Part shown: piece by piece, positions 43,212 to 51,885 of the stretch
Layout of the letters: each line of letters starts with the position of its first letter
Numbering within the stretch: position 1 is the stretch's first letter
DNA from: Paraburkholderia hospita
GTDB lineage: Bacteria; Pseudomonadota; Gammaproteobacteria; Burkholderiales; Burkholderiaceae
NCBI RefSeq assembly: GCF_002902965.1
Contig: NZ_CP026106.1
Coordinates: 2,356,001 to 2,420,000 of the forward strand
DNA length: 64,000 nt
Direction: 5' to 3'
The notes under the pieces: model-generated
What the model saw: only the letters and a program-made list of their open reading frames with translations
Told to the model about the DNA's origin: nothing
Databases searched by the model: none
Position numbers and translations under genes: made by a program

Positions 43212-43512
43212 GGTCTCTCCCGCGTGCTGTGTGAGTGGCATGCCTGCGCATGCAATGACTTCTAAGACGATCGTTTAGGGCATTCGCTTAAACGCGAACG
43301 GAAAATCGGCTCGTGACCCGAGCGCAGCCCGACGCCGAAGGGTTATCTGTCTGAAGGTTGGTGCGAGGTCATTGCGCAGAAGCGCTGCGTCGAACATCGT
43401 CGCCTCCGGGCTAACGGTTGTAGTGACGTGTGTTGTCCTGGACCCATCGACTGGCGTTGCTTCACCCCTTCACAATGGGCATTCAATGCATGGCGCATTG
43501 GAAGAGCAGCAT

Positions 43513-43538
43513 CCATGCCACTCGGATAAATGGCATGG
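43513..43538. repeat. Hairpin CCATGCCA / TGGCATGG
   Basis: Perfect 8-bp stem with a 10-base loop, followed by AAAGGGAGG. Could be an operator or RNA structure. Confidence 0.6.
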
Positions 43539-43596
43539 AAAGGGAGGTTTTGAAGATTACGTGCGCAGCGTTTTGAAGATTTGTCTTGTAGAGTGC

Positions 43597-43620
43597 ACAA
43601 ATTCGCGGAACCGAATTTGT
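43597..43620. repeat. Hairpin ACAAATTCG / CGAATTTGT
   Basis: Perfect 9-bp stem with a 6-base loop, followed after 13 bases by T5. Could be a weak terminator or an operator. Confidence 0.6.
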
Positions 43621-43862
43621 CAAATCGGCAAGTTTTTCATTCGATGAGAGAGCGTTGCACTTGCCTGCAACTCTTGCTCAATCGCGCGGATGACTCGCGA
43701 CAAAGCTCACAAACGCGTCGTAGGGAAGATTCAAAGTAGCGCCGTCGACACACGCGGCTTACCCCTGCCCGCCATGGTGCCTTCGTTGCCGACCCATGCC
43801 CGCGTCTGTATCGTGAGATCGTGCATTGACACACGCGACAGCCATCGACCCGAGGACCACCC

Positions 43863-44918
43863 ATGACCACTCCGGCAGACACGCCGCCCGCTTCACCCAT
43901 CAGCACCGACGTGCTGATCATCGGCGCGGGACCCGTGGGGCTGTTCGCCGCGTTCGAGGCGGGCGTGATCGGCCTGTCGAGCCAGATCGTCGACAACATC
44001 GAGCGTGTGGGCGGCCAATGCATCGAGTTGTATCCGGACAAGCCGATCTACGACATTCCGGCGATACCCGTATGCACCGCGCGCGAACTGGTCGACCGGC
44101 TCGTCGAGCAAATCCGGCCCTTCGCTCCGCCGCTGCATCTCGGCCATCGTGTCGAAACGGTCGAGCGGCTTGACAATGGACACTGGCTCGCCCGCACCGA
44201 TAAAGGACTGGCATTCGAAGCAGCGGCCATCCTGATCGCGGGCGGCAACGGGTCGTTTGTCCCGCAGCGTTTGCTGCTCGAAGAGGCCGTGCCGCTCGAA
44301 GGCCGTCACGTTCACTACAGCGTCCCCAAACTCGACGACTTTGCCGGCAAGAAAGTGATCGTGGCGGGCGGCGGTGACTCCGCGCTCGACTGGGCATTGG
44401 CGCTGCGCAAGGTTGCACAGCACGTCACGCTCGTGCATCGTCGCAGTGGTTTTAGCGCGGCGGACTCCAGCGTCGCCAACATGCGCCGCGCAGTCGAAGC
44501 GCGCGAAATGGATTTTGCGGTCGGCACGATCACGAGCCTGAGCGCACCTGATGGGCAACTCCAATCGGTCGAACTCCGGCAGGCCGAAGGCTCTGCGCAT
44601 CTCGAAGCCGATCACGTGCTGGTGTTGTTCGGTCTCGTTGCCGATCTCGGTCCGATAGCGAAGTGGGGAATCGAAGTACAAGGCGGACGCATCACGGTCG
44701 ACACGTCGAACTACGAAAGCACGTGTCCCGGCATCTTTGCGGCGGGCGATATCGCGGGCTATCCGAACAAGCAGAAGCTGATTCTTTCGGGATTTCACGA
44801 GGCGTCCCTCGCGCTTCGAAAGGCGTACAACTACGCGTTTCCCGACAAGAAACGCGTGCACATCCATTCGAGCTATGACACGAAGCTGGCAGAGCGCGTC
44901 GCCGCGTCTCACGCGTAG
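43863..44918 (+). CDS. Ferredoxin/flavodoxin-NADP+ reductase, thioredoxin-reductase-like type
   Basis: A 351-residue flavoprotein with FAD-binding GAGPVGLFAAFEAG, NADP-binding VAGGGDSALDWALAL and the closing GIFAAGDIAGYPN. It lacks the redox CxxC of thioredoxin reductase and keeps GGQCIELYPDKPIYDIP, features of the TrxR-like ferredoxin-NADP reductases (YumC type). It would keep ferredoxin or flavodoxin reduced. Start ATG at 43863 with a GAGGA site. Confidence 0.9.
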   Translation: MTTPADTPPASPISTDVLIIGAGPVGLFAAFEAGVIGLSSQIVDNIERVGGQCIELYPDKPIYDIPAIPVCTARELVDRLVEQIRPFAPPLHLGHRVETVERLDNGHWLARTDKGLAFEAAAILIAGGNGSFVPQRLLLEEAVPLEGRHVHYSVPKLDDFAGKKVIVAGGGDSALDWALALRKVAQHVTLVHRRSGFSAADSSVANMRRAVEAREMDFAVGTITSLSAPDGQLQSVELRQAEGSAHLEADHVLVLFGLVADLGPIAKWGIEVQGGRITVDTSNYESTCPGIFAAGDIAGYPNKQKLILSGFHEASLALRKAYNYAFPDKKRVHIHSSYDTKLAERVAASHA

Positions 44919-44999
44919 TAGATCGATCGCCTTTGCCGCGACGGGATGCGCGTCGCGCTTCGTGTATAAAGGAGGAAGCCAGAACCAACGGAGCGCTCC

Positions 45000-46265
45000 G
45001 TGTCCGAAACGCCGCCGTCAAGCACGAACCCAAACATCGAAGACTCGCGTTCACCCACGTGGCGTCGCGCGACACCGTGGGCCATCGGCGCCGCAGTCGT
45101 CCTGTTGCTCATCATTCTGTTCGCCGTGTTCAGTTCGTCGCGCAGAAGCCCGGACGAACGAGCGCTGGGCGAACTCGGATTCATCAAGGCCACCTGCAGC
45201 AACAGCGACGGTTCTGCCGCACCACCTGACTCCGCCTGCCTGGCCTTGCGTGCAAAGCCGACGCTGACGGCATCCGAAGTCGCGGCCGCTATTCCGCACC
45301 TGAAGGATTCGGACCGCAAGATCGAACTGAACCTCGCCAATACGCAAATCGACAACCTCGATCCGCTGAAAGAACTGGATACTCTGGATTCGCTCGACCT
45401 GACGGGCACGCCCGTCTGGAACATCGATGCACTCAAGGACATGCATTCGCTAAAGCGGCTCGTACTTCATCGCACGGAAGTAGAGAACATCGCCGCGCTT
45501 AAAGGACTGACCGGTCTACAATCGCTCACCCTCTGGGATACGCGGGTCTCGAATCTCGATGCGCTAAAGAATCTGACCGACCTTCGGCAACTCGACTTGC
45601 GCGACACCCAGGTTCGGGATCTCGATCCGCTCGAAGACCTGCCTCATCTGGAAACACTGAAACTCGGCGGCGCGCGGAACGTGCGTGACATCGATGCGCT
45701 CGGCCAGCTCACTGCCCTCAAAACACTCGACCTCAACGAGACACAGATCGACAGCATCGCTGCGTTGAAGAAGCTGCGCGACATGCAGGCACTTTTTCTT
45801 GCGAACACGCCGCTGCGCGACATCGACGTGATAAAGGGCATGCCGTCGCTGAAAACGCTCGTGCTGGACGGCTCCAAGGTCGACGATATCGACGCGGTGC
45901 GCGGCTTGCGCCAACTGGATACGCTCGTGCTCGCCCGCACGCAGGTCACCAGCATCGACGCGTTGAAGGAACTGACCGCGCTGCAGAGGCTGAATCTTGC
46001 CGACACCCGCGTCGAGAACATCGACGCGCTAAAAGACCTGAAGAGCCTGCGCATGCTCAATCTTTTCCGCACGAGAGTTCGCAATATCGATTCGCTGAAA
46101 AGTTTGACGAATTTGCAGGAGCTGTATCTCGCGAACACCCCTGTCGAAGATATCGACGTGCTGAAGGGCCTCACCGGATTGCGCGAACTCGTTCTCTATG
46201 GCACCAAGGCCAGGAACGTCGACGAACTCAAGGCGGCGCTGCCGAAAACGCGCATCGTGTGGTGA
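45000..46265 (+). CDS. Membrane-anchored leucine-rich repeat protein, about 14 repeats
   Basis: A 421-residue protein starting at GTG. One membrane helix (WAIGAAVVLLLIILFAVF) near residues 28-46, a short cysteine-bearing spacer, then 14 regular repeats of 22 residues (one of 23) of the form LxLxxTxVxxIDALKxLxxL from about residue 105 to the end. The repeat type is close to SDS22/internalin-like LRRs. The solvent-exposed positions vary while ID-x-LK is almost invariant. With one N-terminal helix the repeats should face the periplasm and bind a partner. No neighbour gives a role. Confidence 0.85.
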   Translation: MSETPPSSTNPNIEDSRSPTWRRATPWAIGAAVVLLLIILFAVFSSSRRSPDERALGELGFIKATCSNSDGSAAPPDSACLALRAKPTLTASEVAAAIPHLKDSDRKIELNLANTQIDNLDPLKELDTLDSLDLTGTPVWNIDALKDMHSLKRLVLHRTEVENIAALKGLTGLQSLTLWDTRVSNLDALKNLTDLRQLDLRDTQVRDLDPLEDLPHLETLKLGGARNVRDIDALGQLTALKTLDLNETQIDSIAALKKLRDMQALFLANTPLRDIDVIKGMPSLKTLVLDGSKVDDIDAVRGLRQLDTLVLARTQVTSIDALKELTALQRLNLADTRVENIDALKDLKSLRMLNLFRTRVRNIDSLKSLTNLQELYLANTPVEDIDVLKGLTGLRELVLYGTKARNVDELKAALPKTRIVW

Positions 46266-46410
46266 GCATTCGACATTTTCGCAACAGGTGCGCAAGGTCA
46301 CACAGTAGCAGCCTGGTTTTTGATAGTCTTTATCCGACAGCACGCGTGACGTTTAAATGCGCGCTGGCAGAGAAATTCGACCAGGTGTTTGAGTACCGGA
46401 GGGTACGCTC

Positions 46411-46686
46411 ATGCTTAACTGGCTTGCAAACCTGATTTCCCATCACGCCCCGACTCCAGAAAAGCAGGCCGAGCGGGCCTTGAGCGAGCTTCGAATGGGT
46501 CTTTTCCTGGCGGAGCAACGGGTTCTGGACGCGCAGTTGCAAGCCGACTATTACCGATCCCGCATCGCGTTCTGCGAACAGGTTGCAAAAGCGGGCATCG
46601 AACTGGTATCGGACCGCCGCAAAATCCCGCAGGAAGTCGCTGTCGACAGTTCGCGGCCAAGCCTGAAGCTCACAGCCGCGCAATAG
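46411..46686 (+). CDS. Small helical protein, unknown function
   Basis: A 91-residue protein, largely helical with coiled-coil character (ERALSELRMGLFLAEQRVLD, AQLQADYYRSRIAFCEQVAK). A CCGGAGGG site lies before the ATG. No family recognised. It follows the LRR gene by about 145 bases on the same strand. Confidence 0.6.
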   Translation: MLNWLANLISHHAPTPEKQAERALSELRMGLFLAEQRVLDAQLQADYYRSRIAFCEQVAKAGIELVSDRRKIPQEVAVDSSRPSLKLTAAQ

Positions 46687-46746
46687 CGGCGGCGGGTGTG
46701 CACGGTTGCGCCGCTGCGCGCGCCGCCGTCATTCGCATGATGAGCG

Positions 46747-47202
46747 TCAGGAATACGGCGTGCCGTCCTTGTGCAGGAAACGGCCGTCGCTGCTGGGGCT
46801 CATCATGTCGATGTCGGAGCAGGTGATGACATCCGCGGCCGAACGCGAACCGACTTCGAGGTAAAGGGCCGTCACGTTCGACCTGTTGATCATGTGATGG
46901 CCATTGCCGGAGTTCTTCGGAAAGGCCGCGCAATCGCCCGCGCGCAATACGGTTTCGCCGCCGTCTTCGATCAGCGTCAGCTCGCCTTCGAGCACGAAGA
47001 CGAACTCGTCTTCGGCCGAGTGCCAATGGCGCTGGCTCGACCAGTTGCCGGGCGGCAGGCGCATGAGGTTCACTCCAAAATCGAACAGTCCACCGGCGTC
47101 GCCCAGCCGCTGGCGAATGCGTTCAGCGCTGCGCGCGGCATACTGCGGTGGATACCCCGTGCCTTGAAGTTCCGGTATGCCGGCAATGTCGATTTTGGGC
47201 AT
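46747..47202 (-). CDS. Single-cupin protein
   Basis: A 151-residue cupin: GNWSSQRHWHSAEDEFVFVL (HxH and glutamate metal ligands), GELTLIEDGGETVLRAGDCA and NGHHMINRS. All four usual ligands seem present, so a metal site is likely. ATG at 47202 with GGAG upstream. Related proteins are used as sugar or polyketide tailoring enzymes, or simple sensors. Divergent from the DHA2 exporter. Confidence 0.85.
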   Translation of the reverse strand: MPKIDIAGIPELQGTGYPPQYAARSAERIRQRLGDAGGLFDFGVNLMRLPPGNWSSQRHWHSAEDEFVFVLEGELTLIEDGGETVLRAGDCAAFPKNSGNGHHMINRSNVTALYLEVGSRSAADVITCSDIDMMSPSSDGRFLHKDGTPYS

Positions 47203-47366
47203 GCAAGACTCCGTCAATCCACGCGAACAGTCCATTCAAACACGGTATTCCCGATTGTTGTGGCATTGTTCGCTCTCGGCGCCTCCAGCGCGGAAGCCCT
47301 CTTTTGCAGAATGGACGCGGTCATCGTACGATCGCGTACCGCTGCGCACGCACTCCCACCCGACTC

Positions 47367-48788
47367 ATGAAAGACTCGCCATCACGCTCAGGTTCACTCG
47401 GGCCGCTGCCTTATGTCGTCGCCGCGACCTTCTTCATGGAGTATCTCGACACCACGATCATCGCCACGGCGCTGCCGGCGATGGCGCGCTCGTTCGGCAC
47501 GAGCCCCAACGCGCTCAGCCTCGGCATGAGCGCCTATATGATCGCGCTCGCGATCTTCATTCCGGCAAGCGGCTGGGTCGCGGACCGCTTCGGCTCCCGC
47601 AGCGTGTTCTTCTCGGCCATCGTCACGTTCACGGTCGCTTCGTTGCTGTGCGGCATTTCGCAGAACGTGGTCGAATTTACCGCTGCGCGTGTGCTGCAGG
47701 GCGTCGGCGGCGCGCTGATGGTGCCCGTGGGACGGCTGACCGTGGTGCGCAGCATCGACCGGAAGCAACTGATGCAGGCAATTTCAACGATCACCTGGCC
47801 GGGCATCGTCGCGCCCGTGATCGGGCCGCCCGTAGGCGGTTTCATCACGACCTATGCGTCGTGGCGCTGGATCTTCCTGCTCAACCTGCCCGTTTGTCTC
47901 ATCGTGCTCATCGCCGTGCTCAAGTGGGTGCCGAATCTGCGCAGCGCCGAACGCCGCCCCTTCGACGCGCTCGGCCTCGTGCTGAGCGGTGCGGCGTTGA
48001 CGGCCATTCTGTACGGCGCCGATGTGGCTAGCCAGCCGGACATGAATCCCCTCGTCGGACTCGGCATCATTGCCCTTGGGCTCGCGATCGGCGCTGTCGC
48101 GTTCTATCAGGCGCGCCGCCAGCGGCATCCGTTGATCGACGTCACCACGCTGAAGATCCCGACGTTCTCCGTCACGGTGGTCACAGGCACGCTGACGCGC
48201 ATCGGCATTGGCGCGGTGCCGTATCTGATGCCTTTGCTGTTCCAGATCGGCTTCGGATTGTCGGCGTTCAAATCGGGCTTGCTGCTGCTTGTCAGCGCAA
48301 CCGGCAATCTCGGCATGAAAGCGCTCACGACGCGGATCCTGCGGCGCTACGGTTTCAGGCGCGTTGCGATAGCCGGCAGCGCGGTATGCGGCGTGTTCAC
48401 CATCGCGTGTGGCGTGCTGACGCCTGCGTCGCCGCTCGCGTGGGTACTGGTGGTCGTGTTCATCTATGGGCTCGCGCGTTCGCTACAGTTTTCCACGCTG
48501 GCCACGCTCGCCTACGCGGACGTGCCCTCCGAACAGACGAGCGCGGCCAATACGCTGTGGAACGCGGCGGCGCAGATGAGCATTGGTCTCGGGATCGCCT
48601 TCGGCGCGCTGGCGCTGCGCGCGGCAGCGGCCGTCAACGGATCGGGCGGTGGTCAGGGACAAGCGTTCACGCTCGACGATTTCCGCTTCGCGTTCCTGTG
48701 CGCGGGCGCGTTGACGATCGTATCGGTGTACGGCTATGTAAGGCTCGCCCGCGATGCGGGGCACAGACTTAGCGCCGCGTCACGTTAG
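47367..48788 (+). CDS. MFS drug exporter, DHA2 (EmrB/QacA) family
   Basis: A 473-residue, 14-helix exporter. The hallmark first helix is AATFFMEYLDTTIIATALPA, followed by SGWVADRFGSRSVFF (motif A) and VLQGVGGALMVPVGRL (motif C region). Start chosen at ATG 47367, where homologous exporters usually begin. No adaptor gene of EmrA type is nearby. Confidence 0.9.
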   Translation: MKDSPSRSGSLGPLPYVVAATFFMEYLDTTIIATALPAMARSFGTSPNALSLGMSAYMIALAIFIPASGWVADRFGSRSVFFSAIVTFTVASLLCGISQNVVEFTAARVLQGVGGALMVPVGRLTVVRSIDRKQLMQAISTITWPGIVAPVIGPPVGGFITTYASWRWIFLLNLPVCLIVLIAVLKWVPNLRSAERRPFDALGLVLSGAALTAILYGADVASQPDMNPLVGLGIIALGLAIGAVAFYQARRQRHPLIDVTTLKIPTFSVTVVTGTLTRIGIGAVPYLMPLLFQIGFGLSAFKSGLLLLVSATGNLGMKALTTRILRRYGFRRVAIAGSAVCGVFTIACGVLTPASPLAWVLVVVFIYGLARSLQFSTLATLAYADVPSEQTSAANTLWNAAAQMSIGLGIAFGALALRAAAAVNGSGGGQGQAFTLDDFRFAFLCAGALTIVSVYGYVRLARDAGHRLSAASR

Positions 48789-48872
48789 AGGCACGCCTCA
48801 GTTTCGTCCCACATCGAGCATAAAGCGGATTTTTATGCTCAAGGTTGAATTGCAATCGCCGATATCCGGTGC

Positions 48873-49115
48873 ATGAAAGCAAATGAACTTGACAAGCACG
48901 TCCCGGATGACCCGATGTGGCGTGTTGCACAGGCAGTCGAAGGGAGCGTCCGCACCATTCGCAAGGCCCGCGGAAAATTGAACCCAGAAGACTGCACGCC
49001 CGGAACGCTCGAATACGAAGTGGTCACGATGGAGTTTCTCGACGACTGCATCCGATCGTTAGGCGGCGACCCTGACGCGGACGACGACAGCTTCGGCGCC
49101 GGAGCGATGGGCTGA
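48873..49115 (+). CDS. Small acidic protein, unknown function
   Basis: An 80-residue protein with an acidic tail (GGDPDADDDSFGAGA) and a helical core (WRVAQAVEGSVRTIRKARGK, EYEVVTMEFLDDCIRS). Codon use fits the neighbours. Ribosome-binding site weak (TATCCGG). Unrecognised. Confidence 0.5.
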   Translation: MKANELDKHVPDDPMWRVAQAVEGSVRTIRKARGKLNPEDCTPGTLEYEVVTMEFLDDCIRSLGGDPDADDDSFGAGAMG

Positions 49116-49338
49116 GCGTCCGCTCATACGTGTCGAACCTCAGCGGCTCCTGGCGCGCCGCGCGTCGATTTTTGTCTGATCCACAAGAATGAATTTCGCG
49201 CCATGCATTAATGGTGCCAGTATACTTCCCAGAGGTCGCGCACTTCGCGCAGCCCGCGACCCAGCGAACAATCTGGGATTCTTTTCTCGGTGCAGCGACG
49301 TTCGGACGCGTTGCCGGCTGGCAGACCAAGGAGATGGC

Positions 49339-49497
49339 GTGAAGAAACGGTTGGCCTTGCTGACGGCCGAGATCATCTGGCTCTTGTGCTTTCTGGTGCT
49401 GGCAGCATTGGCACCGACGCTCTTCGCGAAGATAGTGTTGCTTGCCATCTGCGCGCTATTGGTCTGGCTATATAAGCCCAATAAAAACGGCAGCTAG
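49339..49497 (+). CDS. Small two-helix membrane protein (52 aa)
   Basis: A 52-residue protein from GTG at 49339, with AAGGAG 7 bases upstream (an ATG five bases earlier is out of frame and stops at once). Two hydrophobic helices (LALLTAEIIWLLCFLVLAAL; IVLLAICALLVWLY) and short charged ends. No family recognised; it resembles small stress membrane proteins in form. Confidence 0.55.
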   Translation: MKKRLALLTAEIIWLLCFLVLAALAPTLFAKIVLLAICALLVWLYKPNKNGS

Positions 49498-49819
49498 GCA
49501 GAGAAGTACCGACTCCCCATCGCAGGTCATCTTCCCTTCGGACGTCCGGAACGACGTCCAGCGGCGCATCGCCTGTCGCGATCGCCGCCGTGCCGCCAGA
49601 CCCACCTGGCGTCGTTACATACGGCACTCTCCAAACACATCGCGTCACATTCCCAAGCCTGATCCCTCAGCCACTCCACGCATTCGACAGCGTAGTATTA
49701 CCCGGTGCACACGTCGGGTTCGGTGCTTGCTCATAACTCATCGCAGGCGGTGCGCCGATGCTGCACTGTCCCGTCGTCGACATGGCGGTTTATCACATCG
49801 TGCTCAACTGGAGTGACAA
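49498..49819. other. Intergenic region, about 320 bases
   Basis: No supported gene. It probably holds the promoter of the YqjD/E/K-like operon. No clear sigma-factor box was identified. Confidence 0.3.
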
Positions 49820-50086
49820 ATGGAAACGACCAAGGCGGAAGGTACCCTTCGCGAAGCTGCGGGCAATGTGAAGGAAACAATCGGCTCGCTCGCGGGCGAC
49901 GTCGGGATGCAGCTCGAGGGCAAAGCGAATGAGTTGCACGGCAAGGCGCAACAACTCTGCGCGGACGCAACCGACCTGGCGCGCGACGCCATGTCGTCCC
50001 GCCCGCTTGCCGTGCTGGCGGGCGCGACTGCAATCGGCTTCGTGATAGGCGCGCTGTGGTCATCGAGGCGTGACACTGCCGACTAA
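49820..50086 (+). CDS. YqjD/ElaB-like (DUF883/CsbD-like) inner-membrane protein
   Basis: An 88-residue protein: a helical, charged N-terminal part with CsbD-like repeats (AGNVKETIGSLAGDVGMQLE; GKANELHGKAQQL) and a C-terminal helix with glycine spacing (PLAVLAGATAIGFVIGAL), as in ElaB/YqjD proteins that anchor ribosomes to the membrane in stationary phase. GGAG site before the ATG. First gene of a three-gene operon that mirrors E. coli yqjD-yqjE-yqjK. Confidence 0.85.
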   Translation: METTKAEGTLREAAGNVKETIGSLAGDVGMQLEGKANELHGKAQQLCADATDLARDAMSSRPLAVLAGATAIGFVIGALWSSRRDTAD

Positions 50087-50141
50087 CCCGGCATAGGACG
50101 AGAGACCGCGCAGGCCACCCTTCTTTTCAGGAAGCCGTGAG

Positions 50142-50516
50142 ATGTCGATCCAATCCAAAGTGAACCAGTGGAGCACCGTGAGCCGGTTCTGCATGGACCG
50201 GATGGCAGATTACGGCGAACTCATTTCCATCGAACTGGCGCAGGCGCGTGCCCAGCTCGCTCGCGAAGTGATTGCGCTCGTGGCGCTGGCGGTCGCGGGA
50301 TTGTTTGCGCTGTCATTCTTTTGCATCGCGGTCATCGCTACGGCATTGTCCACGCCGTACTTCGTTCAGGTGGCGTGGGCGATCGCAGCGGCGTGGCTGC
50401 TGTTGTGCGTGATTTCCTTCATCGTCGTTCGTGCACAAAAGCCGGTGCGCTCTTTCCGCGTGCTTCAGGATGAAATTCACCACGACCTTCAAGCGGTCAA
50501 GGAGGCGTTGAAATGA
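50142..50516 (+). CDS. YqjE-like (phage-holin-family) membrane protein
   Basis: A 124-residue protein with two central helices (VALAVAGLFALSFFCIAVIA; AWAIAAAWLLLCVISFIVV) and cytoplasmic amphipathic ends. Length, layout and position fit YqjE. Its stop overlaps the next start by four bases (ATGA). Confidence 0.82.
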   Translation: MSIQSKVNQWSTVSRFCMDRMADYGELISIELAQARAQLAREVIALVALAVAGLFALSFFCIAVIATALSTPYFVQVAWAIAAAWLLLCVISFIVVRAQKPVRSFRVLQDEIHHDLQAVKEALK

Positions 50517-50812
50517 CTTCGCGACTGGCGGCGCTTGCCGCGGCTGAATCCGACGTGCGGGCGCGAATGGCCGTATCGCGCGCGAACCTGGTTGCCGCGC
50601 GGGAAGCAGCGCGCCTGGTTCCAGGCGCCAGCAGGCCTTCATTGACGATGCGCGCACGAGAACTGGTATCGACAGCGCCGAACGTCACGCTGCTCGCGGC
50701 AGTGCTTGTCGGTTCGCTGGTCATAGGGCCACGCAGGATCGTGGGCGTCGTCGTGCGCAACGGGCTCGTTGCGTGGATCGCGAAGACGGTACGGCGTGTC
50801 GCGGGGAACTGA
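50513..50812 (+). CDS. YqjK-like protein
   Basis: A 99-residue protein: a helical Ala/Arg-rich N-terminal half (LAALAAAESDVRARMAVSRA) and a C-terminal hydrophobic segment (NVTLLAAVLVGSLVIGP). Called YqjK-like by position after YqjE and by its form; sequence identity to E. coli YqjK is not evident by eye. Confidence 0.6.
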   Translation: MTSRLAALAAAESDVRARMAVSRANLVAAREAARLVPGASRPSLTMRARELVSTAPNVTLLAAVLVGSLVIGPRRIVGVVVRNGLVAWIAKTVRRVAGN

Positions 50813-50889
50813 GCGTCGCGGTTCGCCGCCCGGAAGAAGCGTCCAGGGTATTGACGAAACTGTCCGTCTCAGCGCGATGGCGGGACGTG

Positions 50890-51681
50890 TCAGATTGCGG
50901 TCCTGATCGCTCGCCCGCCAATTTGCACCGTCCCGTCCGCGTATCGCGCCATGAGCGTACACGGCTGGCCGAGCGCGTCGCCTTGCAGCAGCGTAATGCT
51001 TCGCTTCAGCGACAAGGCCAGCGCACCAGCCGCCACCCCCGTCGCAGCATCTTCGAAGCGCGAGTCGAGATGATTGAAGTTCCGCCCCGCGTAGATACCG
51101 TCATCAAGGCGGCAATACACGTACATGCCCGAAACGCCGTGTTTGCGGCTCCATTCTGCAATGCCTTCGAGATCAGGGCGCAAGGCGGCCAGCACGGATT
51201 GCTCCGCCACCTCTACCAGCAGCTTTGGGCTCCCCACCGATGCGAGTCCGGGTGTACCAATCACGTCAGCCGGTTCGACGCGAAGCAACCGCGCCGTCTC
51301 CGCGACATGACTGGTCAACGCCGGGCAAGGCTGCGCCTTCACGCCGACGAAGATTCCCTCGTCAACGCGCTCGACCTCGAGCGTCTGCCGATGGATGCTC
51401 GTGACGAACCGAACGCGACCGATGTCCGGGTGCCGCTCGAAGAAAACCGCGCTCGCCGCAAGCGTCGCATGCAGACAAAGAGGGCTGCGGGCATGCGGGT
51501 AGTAGTAGTCGAGCTGCATGTCACCGGCCGCATCCGCTTCCACAAACACCGTAGCGCTTGCGTCTTGCCGCTGGGCGAACTTCATCCGCTCCGGTTCAGC
51601 CAGAGCAGAGTCCTCGACGACGATCGCAGCGTTGCCACTCTCGTCATTGCGGCCGAAGCAAAGCATGCGATGGATATTCAT
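50890..51681 (-). CDS. PhzF-like protein with altered active site
   Basis: A 263-residue protein of the PhzF fold. The N-terminal half shows GNAAIVVEDSALAE, YYYPHARSPLCLHATLAAS, and the C-terminal half RNFNHLDSRFEDAATGVAAG, the family's mirrored motifs. In PhzF the catalytic glutamate lies in an SET(x)F motif; here the matching motif is SATVF, with Ala43 in that place. CGHA is also CLHA. So isomerase activity of the PhzF kind is doubtful. Monocistronic; divergent from the DeoR gene. Confidence 0.82.
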   Translation of the reverse strand: MNIHRMLCFGRNDESGNAAIVVEDSALAEPERMKFAQRQDASATVFVEADAAGDMQLDYYYPHARSPLCLHATLAASAVFFERHPDIGRVRFVTSIHRQTLEVERVDEGIFVGVKAQPCPALTSHVAETARLLRVEPADVIGTPGLASVGSPKLLVEVAEQSVLAALRPDLEGIAEWSRKHGVSGMYVYCRLDDGIYAGRNFNHLDSRFEDAATGVAAGALALSLKRSITLLQGDALGQPCTLMARYADGTVQIGGRAIRTAI

Positions 51682-51833
51682 TGTCGGTCGTGTCGGTGTC
51701 GAATTGCGTGGAGGTGGAAATTATCGCGCATTCCATCACACTGGGTTGAGTCGACCGCCTCGACGGCTCCAGTCCGCTGCTGACGACAAACTGATCCCAC
51801 CTGGCTTTTTGATCGCGGAGTCTTGATCGATCC

Positions 51834-51871
51834 GTGCACGTTTGTGCACGTTTACATTCTTGTTCATGCAC
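51834..51871. promoter_or_regulatory. Cluster of GTGCA half-sites upstream of the DeoR gene
   Basis: Two direct copies of GTGCACGTTT (51834, 51844) and one inverted TGCAC (51867-51871), ending 14 bases before the DeoR start. Likely operator for autoregulation. Confidence 0.55.
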
Positions 51872-51885
51872 GATATGATGCAAAC

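Larger units (their letters stand above)
43212..43862. other. AT-richer spacer with two perfect hairpins
   Basis: About 650 bases, clearly AT-richer in 43500-43640 than the rest of the window. It holds hairpins at 43513-43538 and 43597-43620 and two copies of TTTTGAAGATT (43548, 43571). A 91-residue frame over this part has no coding character. Confidence 0.5.

Noticed and set aside
43372-43647. A 91-codon plus-strand frame in the AT-richer spacer
   Set aside because: It crosses both perfect hairpins, lacks a ribosome-binding site and has no recognisable features.
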